From Sphingobium indicum B90A (GTDB lineage: Bacteria; Pseudomonadota; Alphaproteobacteria; Sphingomonadales; Sphingomonadaceae): DNA of 64,000 nt. The stretch lies in assembly GCF_000264945.2 (NCBI RefSeq), contig NZ_CP013070.1, positions 3,590,323 to 3,654,322 of the forward strand, given 5' to 3'. Shown piece after piece: positions 18,062 through 26,926 of this stretch. How positions within the stretch are numbered: the first letter of the stretch is position 1; each line of letters opens with the position of its first letter. Made by a program: the position numbers and the translations under genes. Below the pieces are notes generated by a model, which made no database searches, was not told where the DNA came from, and saw only the letters and a list, made by a program, of their open reading frames with translations.

Positions 18062-19486
18062 TCAGTAGTTGTAGGCGCGCTCGCCGTGGCTGGAGAGGTC
18101 GAGACCTTCCATTTCGGCTTCCTTGCTCGGACGCAGACCCATCGTCTTGTCGATGATGAAGTAGAGGATCGCGCTGCCGATGCCGGAGAAGAGCAGGGTG
18201 AAGACCACCGCCTTGACCTGGATCCAGACCTGGCCCGGGATGCTGTAGGCTTCCGGATGGAAGGCCGCCGGGAAGACGGTGTAGTCGAACACGCCCTGGC
18301 CGCCCAGCGAGGGAGCCGCGACGATGCCGGTGCCGATGGCGCCGACGATGCCGCCGATGCAGTGCACGCCGAACACATCCAGGCTGTCGTCATAGCCGAC
18401 CTTGCCCTTCACGAACGCCACGAAGATGTAGCAGATCGGCGAGACGATGAAGCCGAGTGCGATGGAGGTCATCGGCGCCGCGAAGCCCGCGGCCGGGGTG
18501 ATCGCGACCAGCCCTGCCACCGCGCCGGTGACGGCGCCCAGCAGCGAAGCCTTGCCATGGTGGACCTGCTCGACCAGCGACCAGCTCACCGCCGCCGCGC
18601 AGGTGGCGACCATGGTGTTGATGAAGGCGACGCCGGTGACGGCATTGGCTTCCAGGTTGGACCCGGCGTTGAAGCCGAACCAGCCGACCCACAGCAGGCT
18701 GGCGCCGATCATGGTCATGGTCAGCGAGTGCGGCGGCATGGGCTCCTTGGGGAAGCCGACGCGCTTGCCGACCATGATCGCGCCCACCAGACCGGCGATA
18801 CCGGCGTTGATGTGCACCACGGTGCCGCCCGCGAAGTCGAGCGCGCCCCAGCCCCAGAGCAGGCCGTAATCGGTCGGAGCGTCAACCAGGAAGTCCGGGC
18901 CGGCCCAGTACCAGACCATGTGCGCCATCGGGAAGTAGATGAAGGTCAGCCACAGCACGACGAACACGATCAGCGAAGAGAATTTCACGCGCTCCGCGAA
19001 GGCGCCGACGATCAGCGCCGGGGTGATCATGGCGAAGGTCATCTGGAAGACCACGAACACGAATTCGGGCAGATAGACGTTGTTGCTGAACGTCGCGCCA
19101 TAGGTCGTGCCGTCGACCCCCATCAGGAAGGCCTTGGAAAGCCCGCCGAAGAAGTGGTTGTCGCCGCCGCTGGTGAAGGCGATCGAATAGCCCCAGCAGC
19201 ACCAGACCAGGCCCGCGACGGAAACGATCATGAACACCTGCATCAGGATGCTCAGCATGTTCTTGGTGCGGACCAGGCCGCCGTAGAACAGGGCCAGGCC
19301 CGGAACCGACATCATCAGCACCAATGCGGCGGAAACCAGCATCCAGGCGACGTCGCCCTTGTTGACCATGCCGGCCATGGCGGCGGCGTCTGGCGCCTTG
19401 ATCGGCGCGGCCAGCGCCGGTGCGGCTGCGAGCAGGGACAGGCCGACCGCCCCCATCACGCCGCAAAGCTTCTTGGAAAAGGACAT
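18062..19486 (-). CDS. amtB: Ammonium transporter
   Basis: A 474-residue Amt/Mep/Rh-family channel for ammonium uptake in the inner membrane. It has a cleavable signal peptide (GLSLLAAAPALA), then DVAWMLVSAALVLMMSVPGLALFYGGLVR, GTVVHINAGIAGLVGA and FGVHCIGGIVGAIGTGI, the usual signatures holding the pore histidines. The frame extends to 19576, but ATG 19486 follows a strong GGGGGA site. It ends with GLDLSSHGERAYNY, close to the conserved C-terminus contacted by GlnK. It is 13 bases after glnK in one nitrogen-controlled operon. Confidence 0.95.
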   Translation of the reverse strand: MSFSKKLCGVMGAVGLSLLAAAPALAAPIKAPDAAAMAGMVNKGDVAWMLVSAALVLMMSVPGLALFYGGLVRTKNMLSILMQVFMIVSVAGLVWCCWGYSIAFTSGGDNHFFGGLSKAFLMGVDGTTYGATFSNNVYLPEFVFVVFQMTFAMITPALIVGAFAERVKFSSLIVFVVLWLTFIYFPMAHMVWYWAGPDFLVDAPTDYGLLWGWGALDFAGGTVVHINAGIAGLVGAIMVGKRVGFPKEPMPPHSLTMTMIGASLLWVGWFGFNAGSNLEANAVTGVAFINTMVATCAAAVSWSLVEQVHHGKASLLGAVTGAVAGLVAITPAAGFAAPMTSIALGFIVSPICYIFVAFVKGKVGYDDSLDVFGVHCIGGIVGAIGTGIVAAPSLGGQGVFDYTVFPAAFHPEAYSIPGQVWIQVKAVVFTLLFSGIGSAILYFIIDKTMGLRPSKEAEMEGLDLSSHGERAYNY

Positions 19487-19499
19487 TAATTCCCCCTTC

Positions 19500-19838
19500 T
19501 TACAGTGCGGTTTCGCCGGTTTCGCCGGTACGAATGCGCACCGCCTGCTCGACATCGAGAACGAAGATCTTGCCATCGCCGATGGCGCCCGAATTCGCGG
19601 CCGCCTGAACGGCCTCGATCACGCGGGGCGCGAGATCGTCGTCGCAGACCACCTCGATCTTGATCTTCGGAACCATGTTCGTCGAATATTCAGCGCCGCG
19701 ATAGATTTCGGTCTGCCCCTTCTGGCGGCCAAAGCCCTTCACTTCGCTCACCGTCATGCCGGCGATGCCGAGCGAGGAAAGTGCCTCGCGGACATCGTCA
19801 AGCTTGAACGGCTTGATGATAGCCATGACAAGTTTCAT
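19500..19838 (-). CDS. glnK: PII nitrogen regulatory protein
   Basis: A 112-residue PII protein. It senses 2-oxoglutarate and ATP/ADP, is uridylylated on Tyr51 (within the YRGAEY T-loop) and blocks AmtB when nitrogen is plentiful. MKLVMAIIKPFKLDDVREAL and the GKIFVLDVEQAVRIRTGE C-terminus are diagnostic. It lies first in an operon with amtB and just downstream of a perfect sigma-54 promoter, so expression is expected under nitrogen limitation through NtrC and RpoN. rpoN itself is at 25364-26878. Confidence 0.95.
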   Translation of the reverse strand: MKLVMAIIKPFKLDDVREALSSLGIAGMTVSEVKGFGRQKGQTEIYRGAEYSTNMVPKIKIEVVCDDDLAPRVIEAVQAAANSGAIGDGKIFVLDVEQAVRIRTGETGETAL

Positions 19839-19873
19839 GTCGCCCCCTGTTACTGGTGTGCGGCGACATACTC

Positions 19874-19889
19874 AGCAAAAGCCGTGCCA
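19874..19889 (-). promoter_or_regulatory. Sigma-54 promoter of glnK-amtB
   Basis: On the minus strand the site reads TGGCACGGCTTTTGCT, matching the RpoN consensus TGGCACG-N4-TTGC(A/T) at every conserved position (-24 GG and -12 GC). The predicted start of transcription is about 12 bases beyond the -12 element, near 19863, leaving a leader of about 25 bases before the glnK ATG. An NtrC enhancer site was not identified with confidence. Confidence 0.9.
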
Positions 19890-20061
19890 ATTCGTAAAAG
19901 GCGGGTTAATGCGGGGTTTTTCCCTGACGCGTCAAAACGGCCCGCTGAAAAAATGGGCAGCGCTGGATCGATGCTCAAAAATTAGGCACGCCTGTCGTCG
20001 AATGGCGAAGCCATCCGCTGAAACAAGTTCGGCATGAAGGAAAGGGTAGGCCGAGCCAGCC

Positions 20062-20640
20062 TTACCAGCCTCCGCCTTTCTTCGCGGCCTCTTCCTCGCC
20101 GGGGGCATCGGCGCGGCCCAGCGCGGCGTTGCGATGGGGAAAGCGGCCGAAGCGCTCGATCATCGCATAATGCTCCCGAGCGAACGCTAGGGACTTCGCG
20201 TCGCCCGCGCCTTCGAACAGGCTGACCGACAATTTCTGATCGTCCACCGCCTCGCTATGCTGGAAGGGCATGTAGAAGAACAGCCGCCCGGCGCCGCCAA
20301 TCTGTATGTCATAGCCATGGGCCACTGCCCCTCGCGCGACGTCGCGGGCCAGCGCATCGGTGGAGAAAGCCGCGGCCGATCCCCGGAACATGTTGCGCGG
20401 CAACTGGTCGAACAGCAGGACCGCCGCCAGCGCGTCGTCGGCCCGCTCCAGAAATTCCTCGGCGGGCAGATGGCGCTTCTCTTCCCACAGGGCGCGGAAT
20501 CGCGCCTGGCACGTCCGGTCGAGCGCCGGATCGTGGCTCCACCATCCCTGCTCGCCGACCTGGTTGAACCAGAAATCCAGCAGGGCCGCCGCCCAGTCGG
20601 CGGTCACGGCGTCATGGCTGTCGGTCAGCATGTTCATCAT
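20062..20640 (-). CDS. DUF924-family protein
   Basis: A protein of about 192 residues in the DUF924 family, an all-helical TPR-like fold of unknown function. Typical text is LDFWFNQVGEQGWWSHDPALDRTC near the start, LFDQLPRNMFRGSAAAFSTDALA in the middle, and FFYMPFQHSEAVDDQKLSVSLFE toward the end. The frame remains open to a GTG at 20709 that would overlap tldD by 17 bases. The cluster of ATG codons at 20640, 20637 and 20631 is more likely to hold the start, though the ribosome binding site is weak. It follows tldD on the same strand. Confidence 0.8.
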   Translation of the reverse strand: MMNMLTDSHDAVTADWAAALLDFWFNQVGEQGWWSHDPALDRTCQARFRALWEEKRHLPAEEFLERADDALAAVLLFDQLPRNMFRGSAAAFSTDALARDVARGAVAHGYDIQIGGAGRLFFYMPFQHSEAVDDQKLSVSLFEGAGDAKSLAFAREHYAMIERFGRFPHRNAALGRADAPGEEEAAKKGGGW

Positions 20641-20692
20641 GGAAATAAAGACGGAGGGCGCTTGGGGTTCCTCCGTCCATGGCGCCTGCGCC

Positions 20693-22135
20693 TCAGGTCG
20701 CCGTGCCACCGACCGTAAGGCCCTCCATCAGCAGCGTCGGCTGGCCCACGCCAGCGGGCACGCTCTGCCCGCCCTTGCCGCACATGCCGATGCCTTCGTC
20801 CAGCGCCCAGTCATGGCCGATGCCGACCACCTTGGTCAGCGCCGTCGGCCCGTCGCCGATCAGCGTCGCGCCCTTGATCGGCTCGCCCAGCTTGCCGTTC
20901 TCAACCTTGTAGGCCTCAGTGCAGGAAAAGACGAACTTGCCCGACACGATGTCCACCTGCCCGCCGCCGAAGCTCTTGGCGAAAATGCCCGACTTCATCC
21001 GGCTCAGCAGTTCCTCCGGATCGTCCTGCCCGCCCTTGATGAAGGTGTTGGTCATGCGCGGCATCGGCGCATGGGCATAGCTTTCGCGGCGGCCGTTGCC
21101 GGTCGGCTCCACGCCCATCAGACGGGCGTTCAGCCGGTCCTGCATATAGCCCTTGAGGATGCCGTCCTCGATCAGCACATTTTCCCTCGTCGGCGTGCCC
21201 TCGTCATCGATGGAGAGCGAGCCGCGCCGGCTCATGATCGACCCGTCGTCCACCACGGTGACGCCCGGCGCCGCGACCCGCTGGCCGACGCGTCCGGAAA
21301 AGGCGCTGGTGCCCTTGCGGTTGAAGTCGCCCTCCAGCCCATGCCCGATGGCTTCATGCACCAGCACGCCCGGCCAGCCCGGCCCCAGCAGCACGGTCAT
21401 CTCCCCCGCGGGCGCGGCCACGGAACGCAGATTGACCCGCGCCTGCGCCAGCGCCTCGTCAATCGCCCGGTTCCATACGCCCGAGTCCATCACCTCGTCA
21501 TAGAGATAGCGACCGCCGATCCCGAACACGCCCGTCTCGCGGCGGCCATTCTCCTCCAGGATGACGGACACGTTGAGCCGCACCAGCGGCCGGATGTCGG
21601 TCGCGGTGAAGCCGTCGGCGCGCACGATTTCCACCACCGACCAGCTTCCCGCCAGGCTTGCCGACACCTGCGCGACACGCGGATCGCGGGCGCGGGCGGC
21701 GGCGTCGATGGCGGCGCAGAGCGTCACCTTCTCGGCAAAGGGCACGATCTCCAGCGGATTGACGTCGGTATAAAGATGCCGGTTGGTATGCTGCGGCGGC
21801 GGCGCGGGCTGGCCCTTCGCCGGATCGAGCAAGGTCAGCGTCTCGGCGGCGCGGCGGATCGCGGCTTCGCTGATGTCGTTGGCATGGGCGAAGCCGGTCA
21901 TCTCCCCCGACACGCCGCGCAGGCCGAAGCCCGCATCGGTCGAATAATCGGCGGTCTTCAGCCGCCCGTCATCGAAGCCGAAGCTCTCGCTCGCCCGATA
22001 TTGCAGGTAAAGCTCGCCATCGTCGCAGCCTTTCAGCGCCTCGGCGGTCAGGCGGCGCGCGCCGTCGGGATCGAGCAGGCCGGGGCGATAGAGCAGGCCA
22101 CGGGCATCGGTGAACTGGGGAGCAGCTTCGGTCAT
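20693..22135 (-). CDS. tldD: Metalloprotease TldD
   Basis: A 480-residue TldD/PmbA-family zinc protease. With its partner TldE/PmbA it degrades unfolded or small modified peptides (microcin B17 processing, CcdA turnover in E. coli). The zinc motif is HEAIGHGLEGDFNRKGTS (HExxxH with a downstream Glu context), and the C-terminal half contains the conserved GIFAKSFGGGQVD and SCTEAYKVENGK segments. TldE is not in the window. The frame opens to 22171, but ATG 22135 gives the usual TldD start. Confidence 0.9.
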   Translation of the reverse strand: MTEAAPQFTDARGLLYRPGLLDPDGARRLTAEALKGCDDGELYLQYRASESFGFDDGRLKTADYSTDAGFGLRGVSGEMTGFAHANDISEAAIRRAAETLTLLDPAKGQPAPPPQHTNRHLYTDVNPLEIVPFAEKVTLCAAIDAAARARDPRVAQVSASLAGSWSVVEIVRADGFTATDIRPLVRLNVSVILEENGRRETGVFGIGGRYLYDEVMDSGVWNRAIDEALAQARVNLRSVAAPAGEMTVLLGPGWPGVLVHEAIGHGLEGDFNRKGTSAFSGRVGQRVAAPGVTVVDDGSIMSRRGSLSIDDEGTPTRENVLIEDGILKGYMQDRLNARLMGVEPTGNGRRESYAHAPMPRMTNTFIKGGQDDPEELLSRMKSGIFAKSFGGGQVDIVSGKFVFSCTEAYKVENGKLGEPIKGATLIGDGPTALTKVVGIGHDWALDEGIGMCGKGGQSVPAGVGQPTLLMEGLTVGGTAT

Positions 22136-22343
22136 GCCGTCCGATATAGGAGCGGCAGGCGGCAAGCCCAATCAAAAATCGACGCTGGAGCGCCACCCGC
22201 CCAATATGAACCGTTCGTGCTGAGCAGGGGCTGAGCTTGTCGAAGACCCGCATCGAAGCATCAGGCCTTTCGACACGCGATATCGGCTTCGCCCCATAAC
22301 CGATCAGGACGAACGCAATGCCTCCGCCCTGAAGCAGTGCGAA
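22136..22343. other. Intergenic region with a sphingomonad-type repeat word
   Basis: No gene is seen. The text around 22207-22250 (CGTTCGTGCTGAGC, then GAGCTTGTCGAAG) matches a dispersed repeat word common between sphingomonad genes, with a partial complement CCTTTCGACACG near 22264. It separates tldD from the zinc-finger gene; both are on the minus strand, so it may terminate the upstream gene or hold the tldD promoter. Confidence 0.4.
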
Positions 22344-22571
22344 TTAAAGGCTGGCGCCCGAGGGAATATCCGGCAGGCCCGCGATTTCCGGCGTGTCCGC
22401 AACGCTGCCGGCCAGCACGAAGCGGCGGTCGCAATAGCCGCAGTCGACATAGCCATGCTCATCGATCTCAAGGAAGACGCGCGGATGGCCTAGCGCGGCG
22501 GGAATCTCCCCCGAACCGTCGCAGGAAACGCGGGGCTTGGTGACTCGGATGATTTCAGGCGGCTGGATCAT
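22344..22571 (-). CDS. Small zinc-finger-domain protein
   Basis: A 75-residue protein with the CHCC-type zinc finger common in alphaproteobacteria and in the mitochondrial NDUFS6 subunit. Candidate ligands are Cys17, His39, Cys44 and Cys47 (SCDGSGE, IDEHGYVDCGYC), followed by RRFVL. It begins MIQPPEIIRVTKPRV, a common start in this family. The longer open frame upstream is not supported. Its role in bacteria is unproven; a link to complex I assembly is suggested only by the mitochondrial homologue. Confidence 0.8.
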   Translation of the reverse strand: MIQPPEIIRVTKPRVSCDGSGEIPAALGHPRVFLEIDEHGYVDCGYCDRRFVLAGSVADTPEIAGLPDIPSGASL

Positions 22572-22627
22572 GGCGTCATGGATTAGCAGCGCCGGCGTTG
22601 CGCTGCAATATCCGTGGAGAAGGGGCC

Positions 22628-22801
22628 TTACATCAGCAGCAGCGGCGGCTTCTTTTTCGGACAGGGCTTCTCCACGCCCAGGTCGACCGCCTTGGCCGGC
22701 GCCTCCCAGTCCAGGCAATCGCGGGCCGTCGCCAGCGAAACGGGCGAAAACATCAGCAGAAAGGGCGCCACCGTCCCGGCAAGAAGAAGCGTGAGAGCCA
22801 T
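22628..22801 (-). CDS. Small predicted secreted protein (57 residues)
   Basis: The open frame runs from ATG 22801 to TAA 22628. The first 26 residues are a convincing signal peptide (MALTLLLAGTVAPFLLMFSP, then VSLATA). The mature part is only about 31 residues, with two cysteines (RDCLDWEAP and EKPCPKKKPP) and a basic-proline tail. GAGG lies upstream of the ATG. No family is recognised. It sits between the zinc-finger gene and tRNA-Val. Confidence 0.5.
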   Translation of the reverse strand: MALTLLLAGTVAPFLLMFSPVSLATARDCLDWEAPAKAVDLGVEKPCPKKKPPLLLM

Positions 22802-22889
22802 GATGCGAGTGCCTCACAAAAGCGTTCCGTCGCCGGAACCTTACGCCATTCGCGCCGCCGCGGGAACAGATTTCTCCAGGGGCAGGACA

Positions 22890-22964
22890 TGGTGGGCGAT
22901 GACGGGCTCGAACCGCCGACATTCTCGGTGTAAACGAGACGCTCTACCACTGAGCTAATCGCCC
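22890..22964 (-). tRNA. tRNA-Val (anticodon TAC)
   Basis: On the minus strand GGGCGAT (acceptor 5' side) pairs with ATCGCCC. The D-arm is TAGCTCAGTGGTAGAGC, the anticodon stem-loop is CTCGTTTACACCGAG with anticodon TAC, the T-arm is GGCGGTTCGAGCCCGTC, and CCA is encoded at the 3' end. No intron is present. The 75-base length and all arms are normal. Confidence 0.95.
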
Positions 22965-23050
22965 GATGCCTGTCCCGATGCCCAGGCGTCCGGTGGGGGC
23001 CTATCTACGGCAATCGGGCTGCCGGTCAAGCGGCGATGCGCGCAGGGTCG

Positions 23051-24055
23051 TCAGGTGCACAGGAAACGGCGGCTCGCGATGAACCAGCGGGTCAGCGCCT
23101 CCGCCGCGTGATCGGCCAGCGCGATGAAGACGCGGCGCCCGTCATGCGGGTCGGCCTGCCGGTCGACGAAACCCTTTTCGGTCAGCGTCCTGATCCAGCG
23201 CAGCGCGGTGGTCGGCGGCACGGCGGATGCGATGCACAGGCTGGAGACGGACACGCGCTCATGCTCCAGCCGGGCGGCCAGCAGGTCCAGCAGCATGTCC
23301 CAGGCGGGGTCCGCGAACAGGTCGGCGGGCAGGAAATCGTCGCGCAGCCGCCGCGCCCGCAACAGGTCGCGCACCTGCGCCGACTCCAGGGTCGCGGCGT
23401 CGGCAGGCTTGTCCGCGCTGCCGATGGGTTCCAGGGCGGGCATGCCGATATAATCGCTCGGCTCGTCCGATATGCGCGGGCCGAGGTCGAAGGAGGGTGT
23501 GGCGTGGCGGGGACGCAGCGTCAGCGCCTCAAGCGTGCGGGCAAGGCGGCTCACCTCGTCGCTCAATTGCTGGAGCCTCAGTCCCTCATTGTCGCGGTTC
23601 GCCTCATGCAGCGATCGGGACGGCGTCTGCCTCGCGGTGGCCAGAAGGGCGGCCGCAAGGTCGGTATGCCCCGGCCTGCAAAGCAATTGCGTCCGCTCGC
23701 TGCGCAGGCAGGCATAGGCAAGGTCGACGGTCTCCAGGTCGGCCACCAATATCACCGGCATGTCGTTCTGCAGCGCCAATGTCTCGATCTGCACCAGCAA
23801 CCGCTCGATCATCGGACCGGGCGTCGGGCAGAAGCACAGGATGATGTCGCAGCCGATCTGCACGTCCAGCCGGGTCGACGCCTGGTCCAGCGGCACCGTG
23901 CCCAGCAGGCGAAGGTCCGCCGCCCGGCTCAGCAGCGCGGCGTCGTCCAGATAGACGTCGTCCGCCAGGATCAGCAGCCCCGGCCGGTCGTCCCGCGCGC
24001 CGAAGGGCTGATCCAGGGATGCACCGAAACCGATCTCATCATGATCCGAACCCAC
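23051..24055 (-). CDS. Winged-helix (MarR-like) regulator with an N-terminal receiver-like domain
   Basis: A 334-residue protein. Residues about 240-325 form a winged helix: ERVSVSSLCIASAVPPTTALRWIRTL is the recognition region, and GFVDRQADPHDGRRVFIAL is the MarR-type wing. The first 140 residues alternate strands and helices like a response-regulator or P-loop-less alpha/beta domain (LLILADDVYLDDAALL, DIILCFCPTPGPMIERLL, PVILVADLETVDLAYACL). A short predicted coil (EGLRLQQLSDEVSRLARTLE) links them. The usual phosphorylation pocket is not clear. The target is unknown. Confidence 0.75.
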   Translation of the reverse strand: MGSDHDEIGFGASLDQPFGARDDRPGLLILADDVYLDDAALLSRAADLRLLGTVPLDQASTRLDVQIGCDIILCFCPTPGPMIERLLVQIETLALQNDMPVILVADLETVDLAYACLRSERTQLLCRPGHTDLAAALLATARQTPSRSLHEANRDNEGLRLQQLSDEVSRLARTLEALTLRPRHATPSFDLGPRISDEPSDYIGMPALEPIGSADKPADAATLESAQVRDLLRARRLRDDFLPADLFADPAWDMLLDLLAARLEHERVSVSSLCIASAVPPTTALRWIRTLTEKGFVDRQADPHDGRRVFIALADHAAEALTRWFIASRRFLCT

Positions 24056-24296
24056 GCTGAAATCTCCCTTCCCGTTTGCCGCAGCTTATCGCAACGCCGT
24101 CGTTACGCAGCCAGGCCATTCTCCGATATGGAGGTTTATGCCGCGCATCCTGCCCGTCGCGCCTGTTGCGAAGGGCGCTCTTGCCGACATCGCCATAACG
24201 GACACCGAAATGGAGCCTCGATCTCTGCCGAAATGGCGGGAATGGCGAGATTCCGCTTTTCATCCGATATGGATCAGCTTTTGCGCGTCTTTTTGC

Positions 24297-25148
24297 TCAA
24301 ACCGCCGTGCGGCGGGCAAAGTCTATATAGAGGGCGCGCAGCCGCATCGCGACCGGGCCGGGCTTGCCGTCGCCGATGGCCTGGCCGTCGATCCGCACCA
24401 CCGACTGGCAGAGGGTGGAGGCGCTGGCGATGAAGGCTTCCCTGGCCGCCAATGCTTCCGCGACGGTGAAGGGACGGCGGATGACGGCGATGCCGCTTTC
24501 CTCCGCCAGCGCGTTCAGCGCCGCGCCGGTGCAGCCCGCCAGCACCGCCTGGCTGTAGGGCCGGGTGACGATGCCCTCGTCCGTCACGATGAAGGCGGTG
24601 GACGACGCGCCTTCGGTGACGAAGCCGTCCTCGACCATCCACGCCTCCTGCGCGCCCGCTTCGGCGGCGGCGCGCTTGGCCATGGCCTGGGCGAGCAGGC
24701 CGACGCTCTTGATGTCGCGCCGCGCCCAGCGCAGGTCGGGCATGGTCGCGACTGCGATCCCGTTGCGCGCGGCGGGCACGTCCAGGAAAGGCTTGGCCTG
24801 CACGAACATCACCAGGGTCGGCGCGATGCCGGGCGAGGGCAGGAAATCCCGCGTCGCGTCGGCCCCCCGCGTGATCTGGAGATAGACCAGCCCCTCGGTC
24901 AGCCCGTTGCGCGCCACCAGTTCCTTCTGCGCCGCCTCGACCTCCGCGAGGGAGAGGGGCAGGGCGATGCCGATGGCCCCGGTCGACCGCTCCAGCCGGG
25001 CGAGATGGGACGCGCTGTCGACCAGCCTGCCGTCGATCACCGCCGCGACCTCATAAATGCCGTCCGCGAACAGGAAACCCCGATCCAGCACGGAGACCTG
25101 GGCTTGTTCCAGCGGCACGAAGCGGCCGTTCAGATAGGCGATGGACAT
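24297..25148 (-). CDS. Class IV PLP aminotransferase (D-amino-acid transaminase-like)
   Basis: A 283-residue fold-type IV PLP enzyme. It starts MSIAYLNGRFVPLEQAQVSV then LDRGFLFADGIYEVAAVIDG, as in D-alanine aminotransferases. The PLP lysine is in RRDIKSVGLLAQAMAK near residue 146, and EDGFVTEGASSTAFIV with SQAVLAGCTGAAL complete the cofactor pocket. The short length and start favour D-amino-acid transaminase over branched-chain aminotransferase, but aminodeoxychorismate lyase-like activity cannot be excluded. It lies between rpoN and the winged-helix gene. Confidence 0.8.
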   Translation of the reverse strand: MSIAYLNGRFVPLEQAQVSVLDRGFLFADGIYEVAAVIDGRLVDSASHLARLERSTGAIGIALPLSLAEVEAAQKELVARNGLTEGLVYLQITRGADATRDFLPSPGIAPTLVMFVQAKPFLDVPAARNGIAVATMPDLRWARRDIKSVGLLAQAMAKRAAAEAGAQEAWMVEDGFVTEGASSTAFIVTDEGIVTRPYSQAVLAGCTGAALNALAEESGIAVIRRPFTVAEALAAREAFIASASTLCQSVVRIDGQAIGDGKPGPVAMRLRALYIDFARRTAV

Positions 25149-25250
25149 GGGGCGGGAATGAAATCCTTGGGGTTGAAGAGACGCCCGATGTCGCCGCTCA
25201 TCCCGGCGGCGTCAAGCATATGAACGGATTTCCGCCCCCTCCCCACCACC

Positions 25251-25342
25251 CGTCATGCTGAACTTGTTTCAGCATCCATTCCTCCCCACGCGACCAAGGC
25301 GCATGGAGGCACAATGGATGCTGAAACAAGTTCAGCATGACG
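25251..25342. repeat. Perfect 30-bp inverted repeat after rpoN
   Basis: The arm at 25251-25280 (CGTCATGCTGAACTTGTTTC and following) is the exact reverse complement of 25313-25342, with a 32-base loop. Each arm contains its own near-palindrome, TGCTGAA-x-TTCAGCA. It sits 22 bases after the rpoN stop and ahead of the aminotransferase start, so it probably terminates rpoN. A related word, GCTGAAACAAGTTCGGCATG, lies near 20018. Confidence 0.8.
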
Positions 25343-25363
25343 AAGGAGAAAACAACACCTCCC

Positions 25364-26878
25364 CTAAGCCGCCTGCCCCCGCAAGGCCTTCTGCCGCCGC
25401 CGCTGCACCGACGATCCGATCCCCATCGCCTCGCGATATTTGGCGACGGTGCGGCGGGCGATGTCCATGCCCTTGGCGCGCAGCAGGTCGACCAGCGTGT
25501 CGTCCGACAATATGGCGTCGGCTGTCTCCGCCGCGATCAGCGCCTTGATGTGGCTCTTCACCGCCTCGGCCGACACCGCGCCCTCGCCGCCCGCCGCAGA
25601 AACGCCGCTGGTGAAGAAATATTTGAGTTCATACAGCCCACGCGGGCAGGACAGATATTTGTTCGACGTCACCCGGCTGACGGTCGATTCATGCATCTGG
25701 ATCGCGTCGGCCACGGCCTTCAGCGTCAGCGGCTTCAGATGCTCCACCCCCTTGCGGAAGAAATCCTCCTGCTGGCGGACGATCTCGCTCGCGACCTTGA
25801 CGATGGTCTTCTGCCGCTGGTCCAGCGCCTTCACCAGCCAGTTGGCGCTCGCCAGGCAATCGGCCAGCCACGCCTTGGACGTCCTGTCCTGCGGCCCGGA
25901 GGCGAGTTCGACATAATAGGTCCGGTTGATCAGCACGCGGGGCAGGGTGGCGCTGTTGACCTCGATCGCCCAACCCTCCCGCGTCGGCCGCACGAACAGG
26001 TCGGGCGTCACCGGCGCGGCGCTCTCGGTGGAAAAGCGCAGGCCGGGCTTGGGATCGTAACCGCGCAATTCGCGGATCATGTCCGCCATATCCTCCTCGT
26101 CCACGCCGCAGATCCGGCGCAACTGCGGCAGCGCCCCCCTGGCGAGCAGGTCCAGATTGGCCAGCAGCTTCGCCATGCAGGGGTCGTAACGATCCGCCTC
26201 CTTCGCCTGCAAGGCCAGGCATTCCGACAGCGACCGCGCCCCCACCCCGGTCGGGTCGAAACCGTGGATCACGCCCAGCACCTGCTCGATCCTGTAAAGC
26301 GGCACGCCCATGCCATGGGCGGTCTCCAGCAGATTGACCTCCAGATAACCGGCCTCGTCGATCTGCCCTATCAGTTGCGCGGCGATCATCAGGTCCATGC
26401 CTGACAGCGCGCTGCGCGCCTGATCCATCAGATGTTCCTGAAGCCCCTGCTCCGGATTGGCGAAACTGTCGAAATCCGGCGCCTCGCCGCTGCCGCCCGA
26501 CAGCATGTCCATCCCGCCGCCGGAGCCGATGGCGCCCGCCATCCGGTCGCCCGGCCCGTCGTCGATGAAGGTCTCCGCGCCATAATCCACGTCCAGCGGG
26601 GAATCGGCCGCGCCCAGCCCCTGGCCGATCAACTGGTCCGCATCGCCCGTTTCGGCACGCAGGTCATGCTGCTCCGCTGCACGGTCCACCCCGTCGGCGG
26701 GCGGCGCGAAATCATCCGTCCCGCCCGCCTCCAGCAGCGGATTCTTTTCCAGTTCGCCCGCGACGAACGCCTCGATCTCCAGATTGGACAGCGCCAGCAG
26801 CTTGATCGCCTGCTGCAACTGCGGCGTCATCACCAGCGACTGGCTCTGCCGCAGGTCGAGACGGGGCGCGAGCGTCAT
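25364..26878 (-). CDS. rpoN: RNA polymerase sigma-54 factor
   Basis: A 504-residue sigma-54. The N-terminal activator-interacting region is glutamine- and leucine-rich (LRQSQSLVMTPQLQQAIKLL). The core-binding domain follows, then an acidic linker, and the C-terminal RpoN box is ARRTVAKYREAMGI. It directs promoters with -24/-12 elements that need an AAA+ activator; the glnK promoter at 19874-19889 is a clear target in this window. It lies 48 bases downstream of lptB, the usual order in proteobacteria. Confidence 0.95.
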   Translation of the reverse strand: MTLAPRLDLRQSQSLVMTPQLQQAIKLLALSNLEIEAFVAGELEKNPLLEAGGTDDFAPPADGVDRAAEQHDLRAETGDADQLIGQGLGAADSPLDVDYGAETFIDDGPGDRMAGAIGSGGGMDMLSGGSGEAPDFDSFANPEQGLQEHLMDQARSALSGMDLMIAAQLIGQIDEAGYLEVNLLETAHGMGVPLYRIEQVLGVIHGFDPTGVGARSLSECLALQAKEADRYDPCMAKLLANLDLLARGALPQLRRICGVDEEDMADMIRELRGYDPKPGLRFSTESAAPVTPDLFVRPTREGWAIEVNSATLPRVLINRTYYVELASGPQDRTSKAWLADCLASANWLVKALDQRQKTIVKVASEIVRQQEDFFRKGVEHLKPLTLKAVADAIQMHESTVSRVTSNKYLSCPRGLYELKYFFTSGVSAAGGEGAVSAEAVKSHIKALIAAETADAILSDDTLVDLLRAKGMDIARRTVAKYREAMGIGSSVQRRRQKALRGQAA

Positions 26879-26926
26879 CAGTCCTTCCCGCCGCCGCCGT
26901 CAGGAAAGGCCCGCCCGCCGCCCATG

